Assembly: GCA_965249765.1 (NCBI GenBank)
Contig: CBDFMR010000005.1
Span: forward strand, 1,736,001 to 1,800,000
Direction of reading: 5' to 3'
Origin: CBDFMR01 sp965249765
GTDB taxonomy: Bacteria > Bacteroidota > Bacteroidia > Chitinophagales > Saprospiraceae
DNA length: 64,000 nucleotides
A model generated the notes under the pieces. That model searched no databases. It had not been told where the DNA came from and worked only from the letters and a program-made list of their open reading frames with translations. Positions 8,706 to 18,024 of this stretch are shown piece after piece (within the stretch, counting starts at the first letter, position 1; each line of letters starts with the position of its first letter). Position numbers and translations under genes: made by a program.

Positions 8706-9268
8706 CACATCACAAGCAGCTCGTAAAACCAGGAGTAGTTCTCGTATCACAGCCTTTCATGGATGATCCAAGTTTTAAAAGGTCAGTAGTATTACTATGT
8801 GATCACAATGATGAAGGAAGCGTGGGTTTTGTTTTGAATAAACCGATCAATATGAAAGTTAATGACCTTGTTGCCGATTTTCCAGATGCTCCTCAGTTTG
8901 ATGTCTATTATGGAGGCCCTGTATCCAGAGATACCATTCATTACGTACATAATGTCGGTGACCTATTGGAAGATAGCGTGGAAATCAATAAAGGATTGTA
9001 TTGGGGAGGCAACTTTGATAAGATGAAGTTTTTAATTGACTCAAATCTTATACAACCGTTCAATGTAAGATTCTTTGTGGGTTATAGCGGATGGTCTGCT
9101 GGTCAGCTACCTGAAGAAATGGATAGAGGTTCATGGATAGTAGGTAAAATGGACCAGAATTATGCTTTCAAGAATCAGGACTCTGTCTTATGGAAAGAAG
9201 TCCTAGACAATAAAGGGGATCAGTACTCAGTCATTGCAAGAATGCCTGATAATTCTCATAACAATTAG
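8702..9268 (+). CDS. YqgE/AlgH family protein
   Basis: 188 residues. The N-terminal LVSQPFMDDPSFKRSVVLLC and the later GSVGFVLNKP are hallmarks of the UPF0301 (YqgE/AlgH) family. AlgH was named as an alginate regulator in Pseudomonas, but the biochemical role of the family is not settled. The start overlaps the fabD stop by 4 bp, and the next gene starts 3 bp after its stop. It is conserved and intact here. Confidence 0.93.
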   Translation: MTHHKQLVKPGVVLVSQPFMDDPSFKRSVVLLCDHNDEGSVGFVLNKPINMKVNDLVADFPDAPQFDVYYGGPVSRDTIHYVHNVGDLLEDSVEINKGLYWGGNFDKMKFLIDSNLIQPFNVRFFVGYSGWSAGQLPEEMDRGSWIVGKMDQNYAFKNQDSVLWKEVLDNKGDQYSVIARMPDNSHNN

Positions 9269-9271
9269 TCC

Positions 9272-11170
9272 ATGCTGGTTATAGATGGCGTTGACCTCCA
9301 TTTTGGAGATAGAAAAGTACTCAATGGAGTTTCTTGCACCTTTAAAGCAGGGCAAAGGATTGGTTTTATCGGTAGAAATGGAGCAGGGAAAACCACCTTG
9401 TTTAAAATCATCACTTCGGATCTAACTCCAGACGCAGGGACTATTAATAAGCCCAGCAATTATACAATAGGCCACCTAGAGCAGTTTCTCGAGTGGGACA
9501 ATAGTCGTCACGTTATAGATGAAGTACTTTCAGCATTGACTGTACTTAGTAGTACCGAATCCGAATTAGATCGTCTCAACAAGCTGATCTCAGAGAGAGA
9601 GGATTATGAGTCAGAAGAATATGCTGGCCTCATCCAGAGGATGTCAGATTTATCCCTGAGATTAGAATCCCTGAATGCACAATCTGCAAAATCCAACTGC
9701 GTAAAAATCCTTGGAGGTCTGGGATTTAACCAGGGACAAATCTTTGGACCGGCTTCATCTCTGAGTGGCGGATGGATGATGAGAGTAGAGATAGCCAAGT
9801 TACTATTACAATCACCTGATTTGTTGCTATTAGATGAGCCCACTAATTATCTGGACATAGAGTCTATCATTTGGCTGGAGAATCACCTGAGATCTTATCA
9901 AGGGACCGTGGTCATTATTTCTCATGATACCAGGTTTTTAGATAACGTATGTAACATGACAATGGAATTGACATTGGGGAAGGTGAATACTTATACAATG
10001 AGATATCGTGACTTTCTCGTTGAGCGTGAGAAGCTTAGAGAAACGCAACTTGCTACATTCAGTAGTCAGCAAAAAGAAATTGAACAAAAGGAAAAACTGA
10101 TCAATAAATTTAGAGCCAAAAGCTCGAAGGCGAAGTTTGCTCAGTCACTTATTAAGCAGCTTGATAAGATGGATCGGATTGAGATAGATCCTGAAGAGAA
10201 TCATTCCTTCAGACTAAATTTTCGCGAGGTTCCCCGCAGTGCACTTATCGTAACGGACTGTGACGATGTAGTAAAAAAATATGATGACAATCTGGTTCTT
10301 AGTAGCGTTGACCTTAAAATCGAGAGAGGAGAGAGAATAGCCTTCGTTGGGCAGAATGGACAAGGGAAAAGTACATTGGCAAAGATCATTGCCGGTGAAT
10401 TAGATGCAACGAACGGGAATGTTAGGATCGGGGAGAATGTCCACACAACTTTTTTTGCTCAGAATGAGTCAGAGAATCTCGATGGTAACCTGAATGTAAT
10501 TGAGACGATAGAAAGCGTGATTCCTCCTGAGATCAGGACCAAAGCACGTTCTATATTGGGTGCGTTTTTATTTTCCGGTGACGATGTAGAAAAGAAGGTG
10601 AAGGTACTTAGTGGTGGTGAACGATCAAGATTAGCACTTGCTTGTGCCATGACAAGAGTGACTAACTTGTTTATCCTTGACGAACCCACAAATCACTTGG
10701 ACATTATGAGTAAAAATGTACTCAAGAGAGCTTTACAGGACTATAAAGGTGCCCTCGTAGTTGTTTCTCATGATCGGGATTTCTTAGAATCTCTTACAAC
10801 CAAGACTTTCGAGTTCAAAGACAGGAAGATCAAAGAGTATCTCGGAGACGTAAATTACTTCCTTCAGAAAAGAGGAATAGATGACATGAGGACTGTTGAA
10901 ATGGCAACTGATAAAAGTGTGGAGGTGCCTGGTAAAAAAAATAATCATAATCGAGAAGGACTAAAGAAGCTGAGGAGAAAGATAAAGTACCTAGAAAGAG
11001 ATATTGATCAACTTGAGAAAGACATCAAGTCCACAGAAGTGAAAATGGCGACAATAGATTTTTATCAAGAGGATGGCCATGATAATACCATAGCTGCGTA
11101 CAATAAAAACAGAGAGCTATTATCTGATAAAATGAAAGATTGGGAAAAGCTGTCTGATCAGCTAGAATAG
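9272..11170 (+). CDS. ABC-F family ATPase (Uup/YheS-like)
   Basis: 632 residues with two ABC domains in one chain and no membrane segment. Domain 1 has Walker A GRNGAGKTT (Lys40), signature LSGGWMMRVEIA and Walker B LLLLDEPTNYLD. Domain 2 has GQNGQGKST near residue 360, signature LSGGERSRLALA and FILDEPTNHLD. A linker rich in charged residues lies between them, and the last 75 residues are predicted coiled coil. ABC-F proteins bind ribosomes or nucleic acid; the C-terminal coiled coil is typical of Uup-like members. Which branch it belongs to needs a tree. It converges with the next gene with a 4-bp gap. Confidence 0.94.
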   Translation: MLVIDGVDLHFGDRKVLNGVSCTFKAGQRIGFIGRNGAGKTTLFKIITSDLTPDAGTINKPSNYTIGHLEQFLEWDNSRHVIDEVLSALTVLSSTESELDRLNKLISEREDYESEEYAGLIQRMSDLSLRLESLNAQSAKSNCVKILGGLGFNQGQIFGPASSLSGGWMMRVEIAKLLLQSPDLLLLDEPTNYLDIESIIWLENHLRSYQGTVVIISHDTRFLDNVCNMTMELTLGKVNTYTMRYRDFLVEREKLRETQLATFSSQQKEIEQKEKLINKFRAKSSKAKFAQSLIKQLDKMDRIEIDPEENHSFRLNFREVPRSALIVTDCDDVVKKYDDNLVLSSVDLKIERGERIAFVGQNGQGKSTLAKIIAGELDATNGNVRIGENVHTTFFAQNESENLDGNLNVIETIESVIPPEIRTKARSILGAFLFSGDDVEKKVKVLSGGERSRLALACAMTRVTNLFILDEPTNHLDIMSKNVLKRALQDYKGALVVVSHDRDFLESLTTKTFEFKDRKIKEYLGDVNYFLQKRGIDDMRTVEMATDKSVEVPGKKNNHNREGLKKLRRKIKYLERDIDQLEKDIKSTEVKMATIDFYQEDGHDNTIAAYNKNRELLSDKMKDWEKLSDQLE

Positions 11171-11174
11171 AGTC

Positions 11175-11684
11175 CTAGTCAGATTTTAGTTTCTTGATTA
11201 AAGAATCCAAGCTGGCAGATCTTGATTCAGATATGTTGGTGTCGTTTACAATACCATGAGCATACCCTAGATAGTTCATCCCGAGATATTCGGCTGAAGC
11301 TGATATCGGTTTTTCAAAATAGGAGCTAACGTCATCAGAATTACTACAACTTATCAATGCCAGAGATTTCCCTCTAAGCCTTCTTCCCATTTCTTTATGA
11401 TCTTTGAGGAGTTCCGTAAATCGGTCAAGGAATACTTTCAACTGTCCACTTATCGTATACCAGTAGATCGGTGTGACCATTATCATGGTATCGAAATTGG
11501 TGATAAAATCCCTGATGATTCCGATAAAATCATCCTCCGCGGTACGTCCATATTTGTAGAAACCTAGGCTCTTGTCCGCCAGTGTTACGATATCTGCTTC
11601 AAGATCGTTACATATGTGATTTACCAATGATGCCGTATCTCCGTCTACTCTGGCACTGCCTTGAATAAGTAAAATCTTCTTCAT
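11175..11684 (-). CDS. Flavodoxin-fold NAD(P)H-dependent FMN reductase-like protein
   Basis: 169 residues. The flavin phosphate-binding loop is GSARVDGDT near residues 9-17, and the segment VTPIYWYTISGQLKVFLDRF is typical of the flavodoxin_2/FMN_red group, which binds FMN and reduces quinones, iron or other acceptors using NAD(P)H. It is a cytoplasmic single-domain protein. It is monocistronic, divergent from the DEAD-box helicase and convergent with the ABC-F gene. The physiological substrate cannot be told from sequence. Confidence 0.85.
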   Translation of the reverse strand: MKKILLIQGSARVDGDTASLVNHICNDLEADIVTLADKSLGFYKYGRTAEDDFIGIIRDFITNFDTMIMVTPIYWYTISGQLKVFLDRFTELLKDHKEMGRRLRGKSLALISCSNSDDVSSYFEKPISASAEYLGMNYLGYAHGIVNDTNISESRSASLDSLIKKLKSD

Positions 11685-11785
11685 GCCTAGTAGAACGGTA
11701 AATTTACACTTTGGTTTAGTATAATGCTATGTAGAAGTACCATGTCAAGACAAGTTCAGCGGTAACTAGTAATGGGTATTTAGTA

Positions 11786-11793
11786 TAACTTTG
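11786..11793 (+). promoter_or_regulatory. TAnnTTTG (-7) promoter box before the DEAD-box helicase
   Basis: TAACTTTG matches the Bacteroidota sigma-ABfr -7 consensus. It predicts transcription starting only a few bases before or at 11800, leaving almost no leader. No clear -33 box is seen. Confidence 0.4.
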
Positions 11794-11809
11794 CGCATTA
11801 TGAAAAGTA

Positions 11810-13027
11810 TTGAAAAGTGCGATTGTGAAGTTTAATGAATTTAACCTTGATGAGAGGTTAGAAGAGGGTCTGTCTTACATGGGATTTATAGATGCCACTC
11901 CCATCCAGAAAAGAGCCATACCCCACATCTTAGAAAAGAAGGATGTATTAGCTTGTGCTCAGACAGGGACAGGTAAAACGGCGGCATTTATTCTTCCAGT
12001 CCTTCATGAGCTGGCAAAACGTGAAGAGCATAAAATTGGTGCATTGGTAATTGCCCCCACGCGGGAATTGGCCTTGCAAATAGAGCAACAGATACAAGCA
12101 TTTGCCTATTTTGTTGATGTGAGTTCCATATCTGTTTATGGCGGAGGTACAGGTCCGGAATTTGACCAGCAGAAAAATGCTCTTATCAAGGGTACTGATG
12201 TTATTGTCGGCACTCCGGGTAAGCTTATATCTCATATTAATATGGGTTATGTTAACTTTACTGGTCTCAGGGTCCTCATCTTGGATGAGGCGGATAGAAT
12301 GCTAGATATGGGTTTCTTTGATGATATACAGAGGATAGCCTCACACTTGCCTGAGGGACGACAGACCCTTATGTTTAGCGCTACAATGCCCCATAAAATT
12401 CGTACGTTGGCCAAAAATATTCTAAAAGACCCCATTGAAATAAGTATTGCTATTTCAAAGCCGGTCGCAGGAGTCTTACAAGCGGCGTACCTTACTTATG
12501 AGAGTCAGAAAGCCAGGTTGCTTAGGCAGCTTATCGATGAAAAACCCAACTATAAGAGTATACTCGTTTTTACTTCTACGAAGAAGAAAGTAGGTGAGAT
12601 TATTAGGGTGTTTAGGGGAAGTAAGTACGATGTTCAGGCCGTCTCGTCTGATTTGGATCAGAAGGAGAGAGAATCAGCCTTGAGGAAATTCAGAGCTCGG
12701 CAGACCAGGGTTCTTGTAGCTACTGATGTGTTGAGCAGGGGGATAGATATAAAAGATATCAACCTGGTCATCAACTATGATGTTCCCTCAGATGCCGAAG
12801 ACTATGTACATAGAATAGGAAGGACAGCTCGTGCGGATACAACGGGGATCGCGCTTTCTTTTATCACGGAGGACGACATGTTTAGATTTAACAAGATCGA
12901 GCAGCTCATCGAGAAAGAAGTAATGAAAATTCCATTACCTTCTGGTTTTGATCGAGGACCCAAATGGGACCCTACTAAACAACGTATGCCACGAGGTAGA
13001 TATTCAAGAAAACCTAAGAGACGATAA
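11810..13027 (+). CDS. DEAD-box RNA helicase (RhlE-like) with a non-ATG start
   Basis: 405 residues with all DEAD-box motifs: Q motif near PIQKRAIPHIL, motif I AQTGTGKT, PTRELALQ, DEAD in LDEADRMLDMGF, SAT in FSATMP, and HRIGRTAR near the end. The tail is short and basic (RGRYSRKPKRR). It unwinds RNA in ribosome assembly, decay or cold adaptation. An in-frame TGA at 11801 rules out an upstream start, and there is no in-frame ATG until 11879. The start must therefore be TTG 11810 or, more likely by alignment with family N-termini, GTG 11825 (giving MKFNEFNLDERL). Confidence 0.93.
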   Translation: MKSAIVKFNEFNLDERLEEGLSYMGFIDATPIQKRAIPHILEKKDVLACAQTGTGKTAAFILPVLHELAKREEHKIGALVIAPTRELALQIEQQIQAFAYFVDVSSISVYGGGTGPEFDQQKNALIKGTDVIVGTPGKLISHINMGYVNFTGLRVLILDEADRMLDMGFFDDIQRIASHLPEGRQTLMFSATMPHKIRTLAKNILKDPIEISIAISKPVAGVLQAAYLTYESQKARLLRQLIDEKPNYKSILVFTSTKKKVGEIIRVFRGSKYDVQAVSSDLDQKERESALRKFRARQTRVLVATDVLSRGIDIKDINLVINYDVPSDAEDYVHRIGRTARADTTGIALSFITEDDMFRFNKIEQLIEKEVMKIPLPSGFDRGPKWDPTKQRMPRGRYSRKPKRR

Positions 13028-13053
13028 AAGCGGAATCTCCTATTATATTACCT

Positions 13054-14028
13054 CTAGCGGGAATGAACGTCAGCAATACTCTTAATAACCTTATGTCCTT
13101 GAAGGTTATCTATTCCCCAACCTTTCAATTCGTCTTCTGACCATAAATCGGAGAAGAATATTCTCCTTTGATATCTGGGATGCATGTATTTTTTCCAATC
13201 ACTTCCTCCTGTTGCTTCAGCTACTTGATCACCACTATCTAGGTATTTTGCAGCAGCATCATAATGAGCCATCACCCATAGCACATTGACCGTGTGGTCG
13301 TAATGTCTCATGGAGTTTATTAAATCTATATCGTTCTTTTTATCCTCAGGCAGTGACTTATACCTAGACCACAGATTGCGAGTGTTATATGTCTTCATAA
13401 AAGTGATAAAATCGTCCATATACCTTTCCTCAAACAGCTGTATAAGCGTTGATTTTTTACCGGTCTTATGATCTGTACCTGCCGCTTGCCAGTATAGATG
13501 ATCAAATGCATGTGAGAAAGGAGTTTCTCGATCAATTGTACCACGATATCTAAGGTCGATTAAGTTAATCAATTCCGTTGATGCAAATTCAATTTTACGG
13601 TATTGTGCACTTTGAAAACCACTGGCTGGAGTCAAGGTGTCACGAAATTTCATGTACTGCTCTACCTCCATTCCCTCACCCATGATTTCGAATGATGAGG
13701 ACAGCATGTCAAAATATCTGCTGATCCTATCCAATCGTTGAGCAAAAAATCCTGCTGTCAGATTCTCGTTAAAGGCGACTTGACTAATCTCCCAAAGAAT
13801 CATCTTGAAGATCAGCTCATTTATCTGATGGTACATTATAAATACCATTTCGTCAGGAAGCGTGGTGCGTTGTACTTGCAGGCTGAGCAGAGCATCGGTC
13901 TGCACATAATCCCAATAATTCATGGGTTTGGCATAGAGCAATCCACTTAAGTGAGTGTCTACATCTTGTCCAATCGACTCATACCTAGTCTTGAGTTTAT
14001 CAAATAAGTCTTTTTGATTTTCATTCAT
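13054..14028 (-). CDS. Tryptophan 2,3-dioxygenase family protein
   Basis: 324 residues. The heme-dioxygenase signatures are visible: YWDYVQTDALLSLQ, the distal-pocket region MYHQINELIFKMIL, and TPASGFQSAQYRKIEF. The enzyme opens the indole ring of tryptophan to N-formylkynurenine in the cytoplasm. It is the last gene of a three-gene operon with HPPD (21 bp gap) and homogentisate dioxygenase, so it is probably expressed for amino acid breakdown. No kynurenine pathway genes follow in this window. A different aromatic substrate is possible but less likely. Confidence 0.88.
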   Translation of the reverse strand: MNENQKDLFDKLKTRYESIGQDVDTHLSGLLYAKPMNYWDYVQTDALLSLQVQRTTLPDEMVFIMYHQINELIFKMILWEISQVAFNENLTAGFFAQRLDRISRYFDMLSSSFEIMGEGMEVEQYMKFRDTLTPASGFQSAQYRKIEFASTELINLIDLRYRGTIDRETPFSHAFDHLYWQAAGTDHKTGKKSTLIQLFEERYMDDFITFMKTYNTRNLWSRYKSLPEDKKNDIDLINSMRHYDHTVNVLWVMAHYDAAAKYLDSGDQVAEATGGSDWKKYMHPRYQRRIFFSDLWSEDELKGWGIDNLQGHKVIKSIADVHSR

Positions 14029-14049
14029 CTAGATCAATCTTTCATTCTC

Positions 14050-15207
14050 TTATAATGTTCCTCTTTTGGCTTGTTCGGCTTCTATTGATTCAAACAATGC
14101 CTGGAAATTTCCTTTTCCAAAGGACTGTGCACCTTTTCTCTGTATTATTTCCAAAAACAAGGTAGGACGGTCAGTTACCGGCTTGGTAAATATCTGTAAT
14201 AAATATCCTTCGTCATCTCTATCTACCATGATTCCATATTTCTTGAGGATATTGAGGTCCTCTGAAATTTCTCCTACTCGGTCACCTACGGTGTCATAAT
14301 ATGTGCCGGGAACATGTAAGAATTCCACACCTCTTTTTTTCATTTCACTCACTGTAAATACGATGTCATCGGTCGCTACTGCAATGTGCTGACATCCCGA
14401 TCCATTGTAAAAATCTATGTACTCTTCTACCTGCGATTTTTTAAGACCTTTGGCAGGTTCATTGATGGGAAATTTAATTCTTCCATTGCCATTTGTCATT
14501 ACCTTACTCATAAGGGCTGTATACTGGGTAGAAATATCTTTGTCATCAAATGTTATTAAATTAGCAAATCCCATGACTTCTCTGTAGAATTTTGCCCAGA
14601 TGTTCATCTGCCCCCAGTCCACATTGCCTACCATATGGTCAATAAATTTCAAACCACAGTGCGGAGGATTGTAAATAGACTCCCATTTCTCAAACTTAGG
14701 TAAAAATACACCTTGATAGTTTTTTCGCTCTACAAATACATGGATGGTCTCCCCATAGGTATGAATAGCTGATTTTACAACTTCACCATTTTCGTCGGAA
14801 ATAGTTTTGGGGGAGAAGACAGATTTACCACCCCGAGAGGTGGTTTCATTCCATGCTTTAGTGGCGTCTTCTACGCAGAGGGCTATAACCTTGACACCAT
14901 CACCGTGTTTCTCGATATGTTCAAAGATTTCACTATCACCTGACCCTGGCATTGGAGTGGTCAGTACAAGTCTGATTTTGTCCTGAGCAAGAACATACGA
15001 TGTCCTGTCACGCAGACCGGTTTCTAATCCTGCATAAGCCAAGGATTGAAAGCCAAAGGCTGTTTTATAATAGTGGGCAGATTGCTTTGCATTTCCTACA
15101 TAAAGCTCGACATAGTCAGTTCCCAGAATGGGTAGAAAATCATCTGCGTCAGGAAATATTTTCTCCAATGTATACGAGTAATTCTTTACACTTTTTAAAT
15201 CTAGCAT
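14050..15207 (-). CDS. hpd: 4-hydroxyphenylpyruvate dioxygenase
   Basis: 385 residues made of two vicinal-oxygen-chelate domains. The iron ligands of the C-terminal domain are visible: His in FIDHMVGNV, His in GCQHIAVATDDI, and Glu in LFLEIIQRKG. It converts 4-hydroxyphenylpyruvate to homogentisate with loss of CO2. It lies 11 bp downstream of homogentisate dioxygenase, which uses its product, so the two steps are co-expressed. Length and motifs match the bacterial family. Confidence 0.96.
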   Translation of the reverse strand: MLDLKSVKNYSYTLEKIFPDADDFLPILGTDYVELYVGNAKQSAHYYKTAFGFQSLAYAGLETGLRDRTSYVLAQDKIRLVLTTPMPGSGDSEIFEHIEKHGDGVKVIALCVEDATKAWNETTSRGGKSVFSPKTISDENGEVVKSAIHTYGETIHVFVERKNYQGVFLPKFEKWESIYNPPHCGLKFIDHMVGNVDWGQMNIWAKFYREVMGFANLITFDDKDISTQYTALMSKVMTNGNGRIKFPINEPAKGLKKSQVEEYIDFYNGSGCQHIAVATDDIVFTVSEMKKRGVEFLHVPGTYYDTVGDRVGEISEDLNILKKYGIMVDRDDEGYLLQIFTKPVTDRPTLFLEIIQRKGAQSFGKGNFQALFESIEAEQAKRGTL

Positions 15208-15218
15208 AACATTAAGTT

Positions 15219-16376
15219 TTAGGAAATCCAGGATTTGTAGTATCCGTTGACTTCTATTTTAATTGCTTCTTCTGTGATTGATACGGGTTTAAAAGGGTCT
15301 ATCATGACTGCCAGTTCACCAGTTTCTTTCTTGCCAATACTTCTTTCAATAGCGCCAGGATGTGGTCCATGAGGCACACCTCCAGGGTGTAGTGTGATTT
15401 GTCCTTTTTGAATATTGTTTCTACTCATGAAATCTCCGTCAACGTAGTATAAGAGTTCATCAGCATCGATGTTGCTATGGTGATAGGGTGCTGGTATGGC
15501 CTCAGGGTGATAATCATACAATCTAGGCACAAAAGAACAGATCACAAAGTTGTTTCCTTCAAATTGCTGATGGATTGGAGGAGGCATGTGTATCCTTCCT
15601 GTCAACGGTTCAAAATCAAAAATGGAAATGGCATATGGATAGTTAAAGCCATCCCATCCCACGACATCGAAAGGATGGTTCTCATATATATAGGAATACA
15701 TGATTCCCTTCTTTTTTATATAAATTTTATACTCACCTTTTTTGTCAATAGTCTCCAGGTTGGCTGGCAGTCGAAAGTCCCTTTCGCAGAATGGCGAATG
15801 CTCCAGGAGTTGACCGAAGTTATTCCTATATCTATTCGGCGTCAAGACTGGGCTGAAGCTTTCGACATATAAAAGCCTATTGTCTGTTGTATCAAAATCA
15901 ATCTGATAGATGGTGCCACGAGGTATGATCAGATAGTCGCCGTATTTGAAATCTAGACTTCCGTAATTGGTTCTAAGCTTTCCTGTTCCTACATGGACAA
16001 AGATCATTTCATCGGCGTCCCCATTCTTATAAAAATAGTCTTTAGAAAAACTACGGGGGGAAGCCAGACCTATGTGTAGATCATTATTTACAAATAACGT
16101 TTTTCTGCTATCCAGATAATCATCAGAAGGAGGAATGTCAAGACCACGAAAACTTAGTGCCTTCATATTGTCCTCAACGGCTACTTTAGATCTTACATTC
16201 ACTGGGTTACCAAACTCTGTAACACAGGTAGGAGGGTAATGGTGATAAAGCAGTGATGACATACCTCCGAATCCCGCAGTACCAAATAATTCTTCCTGAT
16301 ACAAGGAACCATCTTCTTTTCTGAAAGTCGTATGTCTCTTGTGTGGAATTTTTCCTAATGTGTGGTATCTCGGCAT
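15219..16376 (-). CDS. hmgA: Homogentisate 1,2-dioxygenase
   Basis: 385 residues, the shorter bacterial form. The N-terminus contains LGKIPHKRHTTFR, and the iron-binding region is present as YHHSNIDADELLYY and LHPGGVPHGPHPG, supplying the His/Glu/His facial triad. It opens the homogentisate ring to maleylacetoacetate in tyrosine and phenylalanine catabolism. It is the first gene of the operon hmgA-hpd-tryptophan dioxygenase; the promoter must lie in 16377-16606. The later isomerase and hydrolase are not in the window. Confidence 0.95.
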   Translation of the reverse strand: MPRYHTLGKIPHKRHTTFRKEDGSLYQEELFGTAGFGGMSSLLYHHYPPTCVTEFGNPVNVRSKVAVEDNMKALSFRGLDIPPSDDYLDSRKTLFVNNDLHIGLASPRSFSKDYFYKNGDADEMIFVHVGTGKLRTNYGSLDFKYGDYLIIPRGTIYQIDFDTTDNRLLYVESFSPVLTPNRYRNNFGQLLEHSPFCERDFRLPANLETIDKKGEYKIYIKKKGIMYSYIYENHPFDVVGWDGFNYPYAISIFDFEPLTGRIHMPPPIHQQFEGNNFVICSFVPRLYDYHPEAIPAPYHHSNIDADELLYYVDGDFMSRNNIQKGQITLHPGGVPHGPHPGAIERSIGKKETGELAVMIDPFKPVSITEEAIKIEVNGYYKSWIS

Positions 16377-16606
16377 TTGTAATCTGTTTTTGAAAGTGAT
16401 ATAACAATTGCTCTTACATCACTCCATGTAATAAAATTGACATACTGGAACACGAGAGAGTCGATTGACGAATGTAAAAATACACCATTCAATTTAGTAT
16501 GATATTGGTCAATAGATGAGATGATCATAGTCACTTACTTGTGCTCAACTGTTGGACATAGGACGAACTAATTCATGCCTTGTGGATCTCTTCAGATAAG
16601 GATAGA

Positions 16607-17776
16607 TTACTTATAAACTTGCACTCTTGCCAGTCCGTCATTGAAGTCTCTCACCTCATAGAACTTTCGATCCATGATGTAGTCGAAGTTACTATCAACA
16701 AATGAAATTCCACCAGAAACAACTACCCGTGCATAGCCATGGTGAAAATTCCAAACTAGAGGAGAGAAAGGCTCTTTGATCAGTGTTCCTTCAATATCAA
16801 TGTAACCCCATTCATCGGCTAAGGCCACTGCTGCACGTCCTTCTTCGAAAGTATATGACATATCATATTGGGCGGGAATAACGGGAGTCATGAGATGGTC
16901 AATGAAACCATATTGTCCTTCATCGACGTATAGCCATCTATCAGGACCTCCATACTCGAGATGATCACAGTCTAGATATCTGACTAGACCTTTTTTGTCA
17001 ATCAATCCTAGGCCAGTATCGTCACGGACAACTGCCAGTCCTTCATTAAATGGACCTGCCATAGAGAATGGGGTAGATGATAGATTATGTAAGGTCTTGA
17101 CATTGATGAAGTTCCATTTTCCATTTTCTTTTACCCTTATCATTTCCTCTTTAGGTGGGATGACCTTGTCGTATGAATTGTTAGTAATTTCATTTCCATC
17201 ACCATCAATTATAGTCCACCCACGATCATTTTTTACAGCGGCATAGCCTTCAGAGAAGTCTGTGGTTTTATCATAAGTGGGGGGAATAGTGACCGTTCCG
17301 TCCTTATCAATGTAACCCCATTGACCTTTAAAGTTTATTCTTGCCCGACCACCTGATAAAGGAAGACATTCTTCAGCCTTTATTGAAAACAGAGTGTCAT
17401 CACTTCTACTCAGCCCATAATACGTTCCAGAAAAACTCCTTGCCATTGCTATGTCTTCTCTAAAAGAGGATAGACTTCGCCATCGCGGTTGAATCACAAT
17501 CTTGCCAAGTTTGTCAATCATTCCCCATTTTCCTTTGATATTGACGACCGCTGTGCCACTCTCAAAATCTCTACAATCGTCAAAGTCATTCTCCAATGCA
17601 AGTTTACCTTCTGTGTTGAGGTATCCCCATTTGTAACGTGAACCTTCATAATCTTCGAGATACTCTTCAAAAGCCTGATTTTCCGCAGGATCGGTAGATA
17701 TCAAACCGGGCTTGTCGGCCTTACATGCCATGATGACTGAAATCAGTAAGAGAAATATTCCTTTCCTTAATTTCAT
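16607..17776 (-). CDS. WG-repeat lipoprotein
   Basis: 389 residues with a lipoprotein signal (lipobox IMACK, Cys18) followed by about seven or eight WG (KWG) repeats, each with a pattern like GKWGMIDKLGKIVI or EWGYIDIEGTLI. WG repeats fold as small beta units and are widespread in surface proteins of Bacteroidota; no catalytic motif is seen. It probably sits on the outer membrane or periplasmic face. It is transcribed alone, divergent from the susC-like gene. Confidence 0.85.
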   Translation of the reverse strand: MKLRKGIFLLLISVIMACKADKPGLISTDPAENQAFEEYLEDYEGSRYKWGYLNTEGKLALENDFDDCRDFESGTAVVNIKGKWGMIDKLGKIVIQPRWRSLSSFREDIAMARSFSGTYYGLSRSDDTLFSIKAEECLPLSGGRARINFKGQWGYIDKDGTVTIPPTYDKTTDFSEGYAAVKNDRGWTIIDGDGNEITNNSYDKVIPPKEEMIRVKENGKWNFINVKTLHNLSSTPFSMAGPFNEGLAVVRDDTGLGLIDKKGLVRYLDCDHLEYGGPDRWLYVDEGQYGFIDHLMTPVIPAQYDMSYTFEEGRAAVALADEWGYIDIEGTLIKEPFSPLVWNFHHGYARVVVSGGISFVDSNFDYIMDRKFYEVRDFNDGLARVQVYK

Positions 17777-18024
17777 ATTACAAGGATATGAAGAAGTTGT
17801 TGATTATATTATAACAATACGTGTAGTCTTAAAAGCTAGAAGTAAGTGAAATTGACCCACTTTTCAAATTTTATAAATTTTTAATGTAATTTAAGAAGAC
17901 ATTATTGTTTTTTATCTTATTCTTGGGCAGCGATTCTTGTTATGAATCTGTTAACTTCACGTAGACTTATGTTTACTCCGAAGAAGGCATGAGAACAATT
18001 TTTTTTAATAAATTTAAACTAACT

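Noticed and set aside
17989..18024. Longer N-terminus for the SusC-like protein
   Set aside because: The ATG at 18025 is followed by a clean signal peptide and preceded by the AAACTAACT leader seen before another start; the extra 12 residues do not fit a signal.
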